A stretch of 11,196 bases of DNA from the NCBI GenBank assembly GCA_003542935.1, contig DPJQ01000168.1, positions 1 through 11,196 on the forward strand. Direction: 5' to 3'. The notes under the pieces are model-generated. The model worked only from the letters and a program-made list of their open reading frames with translations. It did no database searches and had not been told where the DNA came from. This stretch comes from Lachnospiraceae bacterium (GTDB lineage Bacteria > Bacillota > Clostridia > Lachnospirales > Lachnospiraceae). The translations under genes were made by a program, and so were the position numbers. Positions 5,272 to 11,196 of this stretch are shown one piece after another; position 1 is the stretch's first letter, and the number at the start of each line of letters is the position of its first letter.

Positions 5272-7317
5272 ATGGTTGGAAAGATAAAATTCAAGGGAAT
5301 GATGAAAGTATATCTGCAGTGGCCCTTCTATCTGTTTTTCGTACTGCTGGCCGGCAGTACCGGTATTTGTTTTATCGATATACGGGCGGGGCTGGCAGCG
5401 GTAGGGCTGGCGGTTCTGTATCTGTTGATTGCCTCACTGGTGTTTACAAGATACAGGCGCAGATATCTGGATGAACTCATATCCTTTGCCACCCAGTATG
5501 GGCAGGTACAGAAAAGTCTGATGATGGATCTGCGGGTGCCCTGTGCCCTGTTGGATACTTCCGGACGGATTCTTTGGATGAACCGTGGTTTTATGGAGGT
5601 GACAGGGAAAGATAAAAATTACCGGAAAAGTATCAGCACGGTTTTTCCGGAAGCGGATCCGGGAAAGTTTCCTGTTGATAAACAGGTTTATGAGGTGGAG
5701 ACCCAGGTCGATGACCGGGAATACCGTATGCAGATCCAGGCAGTATCCGTGGATGATTTGCTGGACAGCGCACAGACGCTGGAAATGGATATCCGCAGCT
5801 TCAGCCTGCTGGTGGTGTATCTGACGGATGTGACGGAATTAAATCACTATATCCGTATGAATGAGGAAGAAAAGCTGATTTCCGGTCTGGTTTACGTCGA
5901 CAATTATGAGGAGGCCATGGAAAGTATCGACGAGGTGCGCCAGTCTCTGCTGAATGCTTTAATTGAGCGGCGGATCAATAAATATTTCATGGCTATCGAC
6001 GCAATCGTGAAAAAACTGGAGAAAGATAAATATTTTGTCCTTCTGCAGAAAAAATCTCTGGATATATTGAAAGAGAAGAAGTTTGACCTTTTGGAAGAAG
6101 TCAAGACAGTCAATATCGGCAACGAAATGGCGGTCACTTTAAGTATCGGCCTGGGATTCAACGCCTCCGGTTTTGCCCAGTCGGCAGAGTATGCCAGGGC
6201 GGCCATCGAGCTGGCGCTGGGCCGCGGCGGCGATCAGGTGGTGATCAAGAACGGCAGTGAGATATCTTTCTATGGTGGCAAATCCCAGCATGCGGAAAAA
6301 AGTACCCGCGTAAAAGCCCGTGTCAAGGCCCATGCCCTGCGGGAGATCATGACCAATATGGACCGTATTCTGGTGATGGGACATGCCATGCCGGATGCGG
6401 ATGCCCTGGGTTCGAGCATCGGTATTTACCGGGCGGCGAGATCCCTGGGGAAGAAAGCCCATATCGTCATAGATCGGATCACCACATCCACCAAACCTAT
6501 GATGGAATCTTTTCTGCAGGATGACGAGTACGGTGACGATATGTTTGTGGGCGGTGAGACGGCCAAGGAACTGGTGGACGACAGCACGATGCTGGTGGTG
6601 ACGGACACGAACAGGCCCAGCTATACGGAGTGCGAGGATCTGCTCTATATGGTGGATACCATTGTGGTATTGGATCACCACAGGCAGGGCGGTGACGTGA
6701 TCCAGAACGCGTCTCTGTCCTACATTGAGCCCTATGCCTCATCCGCCTGTGAGATGGTGGCGGAAATTTTGCAGTATTTTGACGACAGCATCCGTATACG
6801 GAATGTGGAGGCAGACAGCATCTATGCAGGAATTATGGTGGATACAGATAATTTCCTGACCAAAACGGGTGTGCGTACTTTTGAGGCCGCCGCGTTTCTG
6901 CGCCGCTGTGGCGCCGATACCACCCGTATCCGAAAAATGTTCAGGGAAAAGCTGGATGATTACCGTGCCAGAGGCGAGGCGATCAGCAATGCGGAGCTGT
7001 TTTTAAATGCCTATGCCATATCGGAGTGCCCCGCCGACGGCATCGACAGCCCCACCATTGTGGGGGCTCAGGCGGCCAATGAGCTGCTAAATGTGGTGGG
7101 TGTGAGAGCGTCCTTTGTGATGACTCTGTTTAACGATACGGTTTACATCAGCGCCAGGGCCATCGATGAGGTCAACGTCCAGATCATCATGGAACGGCTG
7201 GGCGGCGGCGGCCATATGAACGTGGCCGGGGCGCAGATGCGCGGAAAGACCATTGAGGAGGCAAAAATGATATTAAAAGAAACCTTACAGGAAATGATAC
7301 AGGGAGGAGACATCTGA
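5272..7317 (+). CDS. gdpP: c-di-AMP phosphodiesterase GdpP (DHH/DHHA1), 681 aa
   Basis: Hydrolyses cyclic di-AMP to pApA at the membrane and thereby affects osmotic and cell-wall balance. Two membrane helices lie at about 15-34 and 37-58. A PAS-like domain follows (about 80-190), then a degenerate GGDEF domain (about 205-335) that contains the hallmark LGRGGDQVVIK (316-326). The DHH domain shows GHAMPDADALGS (370-381, metal ligands His371, Asp375, Asp377), VTDTN (Asp445), LDHH (467-470) and MVDTD (Asp524). DHHA1 ends with GGGGHMNVAGA (644-654). All catalytic metal ligands are present. ATG 5272 is preferred because AGGCGGT (5259-5265) is well placed. GTG 5254 would leave a leader of about 8 nt and no ribosome site. 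The stop overlaps the rplI start by one base. Confidence 0.96.
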   Translation: MVGKIKFKGMMKVYLQWPFYLFFVLLAGSTGICFIDIRAGLAAVGLAVLYLLIASLVFTRYRRRYLDELISFATQYGQVQKSLMMDLRVPCALLDTSGRILWMNRGFMEVTGKDKNYRKSISTVFPEADPGKFPVDKQVYEVETQVDDREYRMQIQAVSVDDLLDSAQTLEMDIRSFSLLVVYLTDVTELNHYIRMNEEEKLISGLVYVDNYEEAMESIDEVRQSLLNALIERRINKYFMAIDAIVKKLEKDKYFVLLQKKSLDILKEKKFDLLEEVKTVNIGNEMAVTLSIGLGFNASGFAQSAEYARAAIELALGRGGDQVVIKNGSEISFYGGKSQHAEKSTRVKARVKAHALREIMTNMDRILVMGHAMPDADALGSSIGIYRAARSLGKKAHIVIDRITTSTKPMMESFLQDDEYGDDMFVGGETAKELVDDSTMLVVTDTNRPSYTECEDLLYMVDTIVVLDHHRQGGDVIQNASLSYIEPYASSACEMVAEILQYFDDSIRIRNVEADSIYAGIMVDTDNFLTKTGVRTFEAAAFLRRCGADTTRIRKMFREKLDDYRARGEAISNAELFLNAYAISECPADGIDSPTIVGAQAANELLNVVGVRASFVMTLFNDTVYISARAIDEVNVQIIMERLGGGGHMNVAGAQMRGKTIEEAKMILKETLQEMIQGGDI

Positions 7318-7763
7318 TGAAAGTGATTTTATTGCAGGACGTGAAGTCTTTGGGGAAAAAAGATGCGGTAGTAAATGTCAGCGACGGATATGCGAGGAAT
7401 ATGCTGTTTCCCAAAAAGCTGGCCCTGGAGGCTACGCCGAAAAATATGAATGATCTGAAGTTGAAAAAGGCCCACGAGGATAAAGTGGCCCAGGAAAATC
7501 TGGAGGCGGCCAGGGTTTTTGCAAAGGAGCTGGAGGATAAAGAGGTAACCGTATATATTAAAACCGGTGACGGTGGAAGAGTATTCGGCTCCATCTCCAC
7601 AAAGGAGATCGCCGAGGCGGCAAAGCAGCAGCTGGGATACGATATTGACAAGAAAAAGATGCTTCTTGATGCGCCGATCAAGGTGTTGGGCGTTACGAAT
7701 GTGCCGGTGAAGCTGCATACAAAGGTTACGGCTTCCCTGAAAGTCTTTGTCAAGGAAGCGTAG
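7317..7763 (+). CDS. rplI: 50S ribosomal protein L9, 148 aa
   Basis: Binds 23S rRNA near the L1 stalk and helps maintain reading frame. The N-terminal domain (1-45) has MKVILLQDVKSLGKK and the rRNA-binding GYARNMLFPKKLALEAT (24-40). A long charged helix (about 45-76) connects to the C-terminal domain (77-148), with GRVFGSISTKEIAEA (87-101). Full family length. The ATG shares its A with the TGA stop of gdpP (TGATG), and AGGGAGGAG lies just upstream within gdpP, so translation is probably coupled. Confidence 0.97.
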   Translation: MKVILLQDVKSLGKKDAVVNVSDGYARNMLFPKKLALEATPKNMNDLKLKKAHEDKVAQENLEAARVFAKELEDKEVTVYIKTGDGGRVFGSISTKEIAEAAKQQLGYDIDKKKMLLDAPIKVLGVTNVPVKLHTKVTASLKVFVKEA

Positions 7764-7774
7764 GGGGGACGGAC

Positions 7775-9127
7775 GTGGAAGAAGCAGTCATCAAGCGGAT
7801 ATTGCCCCACAACACGGAGGCGGAGCAGTCTGTCCTGGGCTCCATGTTCATGAGCCGGGATGCCATTATGGTGGCGGCGGATATTCTGACCGGTGATGAT
7901 TTTTATCAGCGGCAATACGGGGCCTTCTTTACTGCTATGACCGAGCTTTATGCGGCCGGACAGCCCGTGGATCTGGTCACGTTACAAAACAGGCTGCGGG
8001 AGAAGGGGCTTCCGCCGGAGATTTGCAGTGTGGAGTATATCAGCGAGTTGGTGAATGCGGTGCCTACCTCTGCCAATGTAAAATATTATGCGAATATAGT
8101 CAGCGGAAAGGCAATCCTGCGCAGACTGATCCAGTTAAATGACGAGATATCCAATGCCTGCTACGGGGAGCAGGAGAGTGTGGAGGAAATCCTGGCGGAC
8201 ACGGAGCAGAAAATGTTTAAACTGCTGCAACGGGGAAACAGAGGGGAATTTGTACCCATTCGGGATATTGTTATGGATGCCCTGGATTCTATTGATGCGG
8301 CTTCCAAAAGTTCAAATCACATCACAGGCCTGTCCAGCGGCTACCGGGATCTGGACCGCAGGACGGCAGGCTTTCACCCTTCGGATTTTATCCTGGTGGC
8401 GGCCCGTCCGTCCATGGGAAAGACGGCTTTTGTTTTGAATATTGCCCAGCATATGGCGTTGCGGGATGACAAATATGTCTGCATTTTCAGTTTGGAAATG
8501 TCCAGGGAGCAGCTGGTCAACCGTCTGTTTGCCTGCGACGGCAATATCAATGCCCAGAATATCCGGACGGGAAATCTGAGTGATTCGGAGTGGGGTCAGC
8601 TGGTCTACACGGCGGACAAAATCGGCGGTTCCAAGCTGATCATTGACGATACGCCGGGCATTTCCGTGTCGGAGATGCGTTCCAAATGCCGTAAGCTGCG
8701 GCTGGAGAAACGTTTGGATGTGATCATGATCGATTACTTGCAAAAAATGGAGGCGGATCGTCATTTGGATTCCAAGCAGCAGGAGATATCCGATATTTCC
8801 CAGGCGCTAAAGACACTGGCCAGGGAACTGGAGGTGCCGGTTATCGCCCTGTCCCAGCTGAGCCGTGCTGTGGAAAAACGGGATGATAAGCGTCCCATGC
8901 TCTCGGATCTGCGTGAGTCGGGGGCTATTGAGCAGGATGCGGATGTGGTCATGTTTATTTACCGGGACGCATATTACAATCGGGATGCGGATAATGAATT
9001 GAAAAATATTGCCGAGATCATCATCGCCAAACAGAGGAACGGCCCCACCGGCACGGTGAATCTGGTCTGGATACCGGAGTATACAAAATTTGCCGATCCC
9101 CTGCCGGAAGATCAATTGCCTGATTAA
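7775..9127 (+). CDS. dnaB: Replicative DNA helicase DnaB (DnaC in Bacillus), 450 aa
   Basis: Hexameric ATP-driven helicase that unwinds DNA at the replication fork. The N-terminal domain (1-150) contains PHNTEAEQSVLGSM (11-24). The RecA-like motor starts near 180. Walker A is ARPSMGKT (210-217), catalytic Glu241 lies in SLEMS, Walker B ends at Asp320 (VIMIDYLQ), and SQLSR (360-364) and KRDDKRPMLSDLRESGAIEQDAD (368-390) carry the sensor and arginine-finger residues. The last block is reported only by its family hallmark. No intein interrupts the motifs. The residue after IDYLQ is Lys, where Leu is common. The GTG start at 7775 is 11 bases after rplI, with AGGGGGG overlapping the rplI stop. Last gene of the unit. 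No clear terminator follows. Confidence 0.97.
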   Translation: MEEAVIKRILPHNTEAEQSVLGSMFMSRDAIMVAADILTGDDFYQRQYGAFFTAMTELYAAGQPVDLVTLQNRLREKGLPPEICSVEYISELVNAVPTSANVKYYANIVSGKAILRRLIQLNDEISNACYGEQESVEEILADTEQKMFKLLQRGNRGEFVPIRDIVMDALDSIDAASKSSNHITGLSSGYRDLDRRTAGFHPSDFILVAARPSMGKTAFVLNIAQHMALRDDKYVCIFSLEMSREQLVNRLFACDGNINAQNIRTGNLSDSEWGQLVYTADKIGGSKLIIDDTPGISVSEMRSKCRKLRLEKRLDVIMIDYLQKMEADRHLDSKQQEISDISQALKTLARELEVPVIALSQLSRAVEKRDDKRPMLSDLRESGAIEQDADVVMFIYRDAYYNRDADNELKNIAEIIIAKQRNGPTGTVNLVWIPEYTKFADPLPEDQLPD

Positions 9128-9301
9128 GGGGCAAAAATAGGGGGAGGACCGCCGGCATGACGGCCGGTGAGCTGCAGATTGGCTTTTGAATGCTGCGGCG
9201 CATGGGCATAGATGCTGTCAGATCGGTGAATATAGCAGGGAAACAGCAACATAGGATGAATATGAGCGCGGTCTGTGTCGCAATATTTGGATGAGATTCC
9301 A

Positions 9302-9331
9302 TTGAATCCTTCGGTGCGGGGGGTATATAAT
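9302..9331 (+). promoter_or_regulatory. Promoter of the MerR-family gene
   Basis: TTGAAT (9302-9307), an 18-bp spacer and TATAAT (9326-9331) give a leader of about 30 nt. The spacer contains a G-run (9318-9323). The stretch 9128-9301 before it shows an imperfect GC hairpin (about 9148-9169) without a T-run, and no convincing gene. Confidence 0.75.
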
Positions 9332-9369
9332 CAGGATGAGATCAGATTTCGGAAAGGAAGTAAGGTTCT

Positions 9370-9966
9370 ATGGGTAAAACCGGCTGGACGATTTCTGAGA
9401 CGGCTAAGCGTACCGGAGTGGATGCACATGTGCTGCGTTTTTGGGAGGAAGAGCTTTCCCTGGCTGTCGGGAGAAATCAGAAAGGACACCGTATTTATAC
9501 TGAAGAAAATCTGAGGCAGTTGGAACAGATTCAGGAACTGAAGAAAAAGGGATACCAGCTCAAAGACATCCGCGATATTCTGCATGGCCAGATGGTTTCA
9601 GATGTAACACCGGATCAGAGAGCTGCCGAAACAAAACCGCGCAGGACGGAGGACAAGCCTGCGGGAGCGGCGTCTGTTGCTATGGCCCGGATGGAAAAAA
9701 AGTCAGGGCTTGCGGCTGTTGCCCTGGCCAGGGAAGATCATGCATCTGTTTCGCAGGCTTCTGATGTGCGGTCCGTGAACGGCGAAGCGGACAGGCATGA
9801 GGAATTTTATTCCATTCTCGAAAAACTGGTAAAAGAGATTACGGTGAGCAATCACCGTGAAGGGCGTTACAAACGTCTGGATGCGGCGATCCGCCGTCGT
9901 CAGGAATCCCGGAAGATGGTGGCGGTCACAGAAGAAAAACAGAGGTCCCGGAAAAAATATGTATGA
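9370..9966 (+). CDS. MerR-family transcriptional regulator, 198 aa
   Basis: The winged helix-turn-helix is at residues 6-71: WTISETAKRTGVDAHVLRFWEEE, the wing GHRIYTEENLRQL and a recognition-to-dimer helix KKKGYQLKDIRDIL. The middle (about 78-138) is a low-complexity Ala/Arg/Glu-rich linker. The C-terminus (144-198) is a charged helix rich in Arg and Lys, possibly for oligomerisation. It has no cysteine, so metal sensing of the MerR/CueR kind is unlikely. No ligand domain is recognised. The domain order (MerR head, variable linker, basic helix) recalls RacA-like proteins, but that is only an architectural resemblance. GGAAAGGAAG (9351-9360) precedes the ATG. It is a single gene with its own promoter and a strong terminator. 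Confidence 0.88.
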   Translation: MGKTGWTISETAKRTGVDAHVLRFWEEELSLAVGRNQKGHRIYTEENLRQLEQIQELKKKGYQLKDIRDILHGQMVSDVTPDQRAAETKPRRTEDKPAGAASVAMARMEKKSGLAAVALAREDHASVSQASDVRSVNGEADRHEEFYSILEKLVKEITVSNHREGRYKRLDAAIRRRQESRKMVAVTEEKQRSRKKYV

Positions 9967-9975
9967 TGTAAAAAT

Positions 9976-10013
9976 AAAAACAGCTCAGACTGGATAGTCT
10001 GAGCTGTTTTTTT
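9976..10013. terminator. Bidirectional terminator between merR-type gene and ferredoxin
   Basis: A perfect 16-bp stem (9976-9991 with 9996-10011) with loop GGAT carries T-runs on both strands (10007-10013 on +, the A-run 9976-9980 on -). It starts ten bases after the MerR stop, and on the minus strand it starts at the stop of the ferredoxin gene. Confidence 0.95.
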
Positions 10014-10182
10014 AAACCTCTTTGATGGCTTCTGTCGGACAGGCACCGGCGCAGGTTCCGCATTCTACACATGTGTCGGCATCGATCACATATTTGCCAT
10101 CACCCTCGCTGATAGCCTCAACCGGACATTCACCTTCGCAGGTTCCGCACATTACGCATTCGTCGGTAATTACGTATGCCAT
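10012..10182 (-). CDS. 2[4Fe-4S] ferredoxin, 56 aa
   Basis: A small cytosolic electron carrier of the clostridial type. Read on the minus strand, it starts MAYVITDEC and ends PTEAIKEV. Two clusters are ligated by Cys9, Cys12, Cys15 and Cys48, and by Cys38, Cys41, Cys44 and Cys19 (two CxxCxxCxxxCP motifs). The two halves are clear internal duplicates. The length matches the family (about 55 residues). The start at 10182 has AAGGAGG eight bases upstream. An in-frame ATG two codons earlier is too close to that site. It has its own promoter and ends directly at the bidirectional terminator, so it is likely monocistronic. Possible partners include pyruvate:ferredoxin oxidoreductase and hydrogenase; none is in view. 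Confidence 0.96.
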   Translation of the reverse strand: MAYVITDECVMCGTCEGECPVEAISEGDGKYVIDADTCVECGTCAGACPTEAIKEV

Positions 10183-10229
10183 AACCATATCCTCCTTGAT
10201 TGCATTTTCCTTATAGTAAGGTTAGGCCT

Positions 10230-10258
10230 ATTTTAAACGATATACATGCATAATACAA
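10230..10258 (-). promoter_or_regulatory. Promoter of the ferredoxin gene
   Basis: On the minus strand TTGTAT (10258-10253) and TAAAAT (10235-10230) are 17 bp apart, giving a leader of about 40 nt. The -35 overlaps the outer arm of the inverted repeat at 10255-10332. A short 5-bp palindrome (CCTTA/TAAGG, 10209-10221) lies in the leader. Confidence 0.65.
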
Positions 10259-10332
10259 GTATTTAATTGTAAACAACAGAAGGAAATGTTACTGTTCACA
10301 GAGTGGACAGTAACGAGGAAATAAATACTTGT
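10255..10332. repeat. Nested inverted-repeat element between ferredoxin and mecA
   Basis: An outer 11-bp inverted repeat, ACAAGTATTTA (10255-10265) with TAAATACTTGT (10322-10332), encloses an inner 12-bp hairpin (10288-10299 with 10303-10314, one G-U pair, loop AGA). The inner arms begin GTTACTGTTCA. There is no T-run on either side, so it is not a canonical terminator, although it lies just downstream of the mecA-type stop. Confidence 0.6.
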
Positions 10333-10339
10333 TGAAAAA

Positions 10340-11077
10340 TCAGCTGCAAAGCTGCGCCAGTTTATTTAAAGCCTGATCGGGGATGATGCATTTGGCGTGT
10401 TCCTTCAGGTAGGCTTCACCGGCCATGGAGAATGCCTCGCCGCGGGCATACTCGGAAAGTTGATTGCAGATCCGGTTGAAATCCTCCGGTGACTGGCCGG
10501 ACTGATGCAGGATCAATTGATAGCTGTCCTCGTTGATGTAGCGATACAGGGCGTTGGCGCCCTCGAAGGTCTGCCCCATACCGCCGGCGGCCTGGATCAC
10601 GTCATCAAGACTGAAAAATTCAAAGGCGCGGATCAGCTCCACATGCTCCTGTTTAGCTTGTTGCCTGGTGGATGCCTTCTTTTCTCCGGCCTGTTTGGCT
10701 TTGCCCTCACAGAGTTTTTTGAAGAGATCTATGATATCGTCCGCTCCCACCATCTGGGCCAACAGATCTGTTTTGCTCTCTGCCTCGGTGCTGGGGGCAA
10801 ATTTTGAGAACCGGGTATCAAGTTCTTCGGGATCTTCCACCTTTGTGATGATCAGGATGATGCTGTCCGGCATGATCGGTATAGCTTCGATCATCAAGGG
10901 AAGATTGTCGGCGTCAAAGCCAAATTTATCGTTGGCCTGCTGGATCATGTCACGAAACAGATCCTTTGCTTTATCGGTAGCGTAGGCCAGCTCACTGAGA
11001 TTTATTTCACGATTTGCCAGATCCTCCCGGGAAAGGGTGCATCGAATCTGAGTATCACTGATTTTTTCAATCTTCAT
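10340..11077 (-). CDS. mecA: MecA-family adaptor protein, 245 aa
   Basis: MecA proteins deliver substrates to the ClpC unfoldase for degradation by ClpCP, as shown for ComK in Bacillus. The N-terminal substrate-binding domain (1-85) starts MKIEKISDTQIRCTLSREDL. A charged linker (about 86-145, with KAKQAGEKKASTRQQAKQE) leads to the C-terminal ClpC-binding domain (146-245), with AFEFFSLDDVI and ALYRYINEDSYQLIL. Length and order fit the family, slightly longer than Bacillus MecA because of the linker. The minus-strand ATG follows AAAGGATG. It is a single gene with its own promoter. The substrate here is unknown, and competence control should not be assumed. Confidence 0.9.
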   Translation of the reverse strand: MKIEKISDTQIRCTLSREDLANREINLSELAYATDKAKDLFRDMIQQANDKFGFDADNLPLMIEAIPIMPDSIILIITKVEDPEELDTRFSKFAPSTEAESKTDLLAQMVGADDIIDLFKKLCEGKAKQAGEKKASTRQQAKQEHVELIRAFEFFSLDDVIQAAGGMGQTFEGANALYRYINEDSYQLILHQSGQSPEDFNRICNQLSEYARGEAFSMAGEAYLKEHAKCIIPDQALNKLAQLCS

Positions 11078-11136
11078 AAAATCACATCCTTTAAAGATTT
11101 TTTATGTTTTATCTGAGTGGCTTTGTTACAGAAAAT

Positions 11137-11152
11137 CTAATCTCCCGATTAG
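11137..11152. promoter_or_regulatory. Palindrome at the start of the mecA transcript
   Basis: CTAATC and GATTAG (6-bp arms, 4-nt spacer) form a perfect inverted repeat about 10 bp downstream of the mecA -10 on the minus strand, near the expected transcription start. It could be an operator or a 5' hairpin that stabilises the RNA. Confidence 0.4.
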
Positions 11153-11161
11153 TCATGGTTC

Positions 11162-11191
11162 ATTATATACCATATATTCAGCAGATGTAAA
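11162..11191 (-). promoter_or_regulatory. Promoter of mecA
   Basis: On the minus strand TTTACA (11191-11186), an 18-bp spacer and a perfect TATAAT (11167-11162). The leader is about 78 nt. Confidence 0.75.
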
Positions 11192-11196
11192 GATTT

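Noticed and set aside
7187..7915. 242-aa minus-strand frame opposite rplI
   Set aside because: It covers the gdpP-rplI-dnaB junctions antisense and has no coding marks.
7775..9127. Intein in DnaB
   Set aside because: Walker A and B and the downstream motifs are continuous at the usual spacing.
9157..9292. Tiny + strand frames after dnaB (10 aa from ATG 9157, then about 34 aa)
   Set aside because: They are very short, the second has no ribosome site, and nothing suggests a product.
10022..10216. 64-aa + strand frame in the ferredoxin region
   Set aside because: The minus strand encodes a ferredoxin with all eight cysteines; this is its antisense.
10505..10985. Two + strand frames (10505-10807, 10554-10985) opposite mecA
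   Set aside because: They are antisense to the MecA-type gene and mirror its codons.

Overview
The window looks like chromosomal housekeeping DNA from a low-to-mid GC Firmicute, most likely a Lachnospiraceae-type Clostridium. The reasons are the gene order rpsF-ssb-rpsR-gdpP-rplI-dnaB, a DUF951 gene, a DUF3783 gene, a class B sortase, a clostridial 2[4Fe-4S] ferredoxin, a MecA-type adaptor, strong Shine-Dalgarno sites and sigma-A-like promoters. The placement is inferred from gene content; no search was run.

Left part (1-1685): the window opens inside a tRNA-Cys(GCA), closed by a strong terminator. A two-gene rightward unit follows: an unrecognised 142-residue protein and a hotdog-fold acyl-CoA thioesterase. 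It ends at a hairpin and faces a leftward DUF3783 gene. An exact 11-nt tandem repeat resembling a PhoB/PhoP-type box lies in front of the first gene.

Middle-left (1686-3802): a divergent AT-rich promoter region precedes a rightward unit of four genes. These are a 59-residue acidic protein, a class B sortase that seems to start at a TTG overlapping the stop of the small gene, a sirtuin deacylase, and DUF951.

Centre (3803-9127): the rpsF-ssb-rpsR operon has its own promoter. Its leader can fold so that the rpsF ribosome binding site is paired, as expected for feedback by S6:S18. It ends at two tandem terminators. A near-consensus extended -10 promoter then drives gdpP (c-di-AMP phosphodiesterase), rplI (L9) and dnaB (replicative helicase). 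This unit joins c-di-AMP turnover, a ribosomal protein and the replication fork in one transcript; gdpP and rplI overlap by one base.

Right part (9128-11196): a MerR-type regulator with its own promoter ends at a bidirectional terminator. That terminator also ends a leftward 56-residue ferredoxin gene. A mecA-type gene lies further right, also leftward, with a consensus-like promoter and a palindrome at the start of its transcript. Between ferredoxin and mecA is a nested inverted-repeat element whose core resembles the second terminator behind rpsR.

I see no prophage, transposase, CRISPR array or clear defence system. The most interesting items are small: the acidic protein with the overlapping sortase start, the rpsF leader, the Pho-box-like repeat, the two related palindromes and the mecA leader palindrome.
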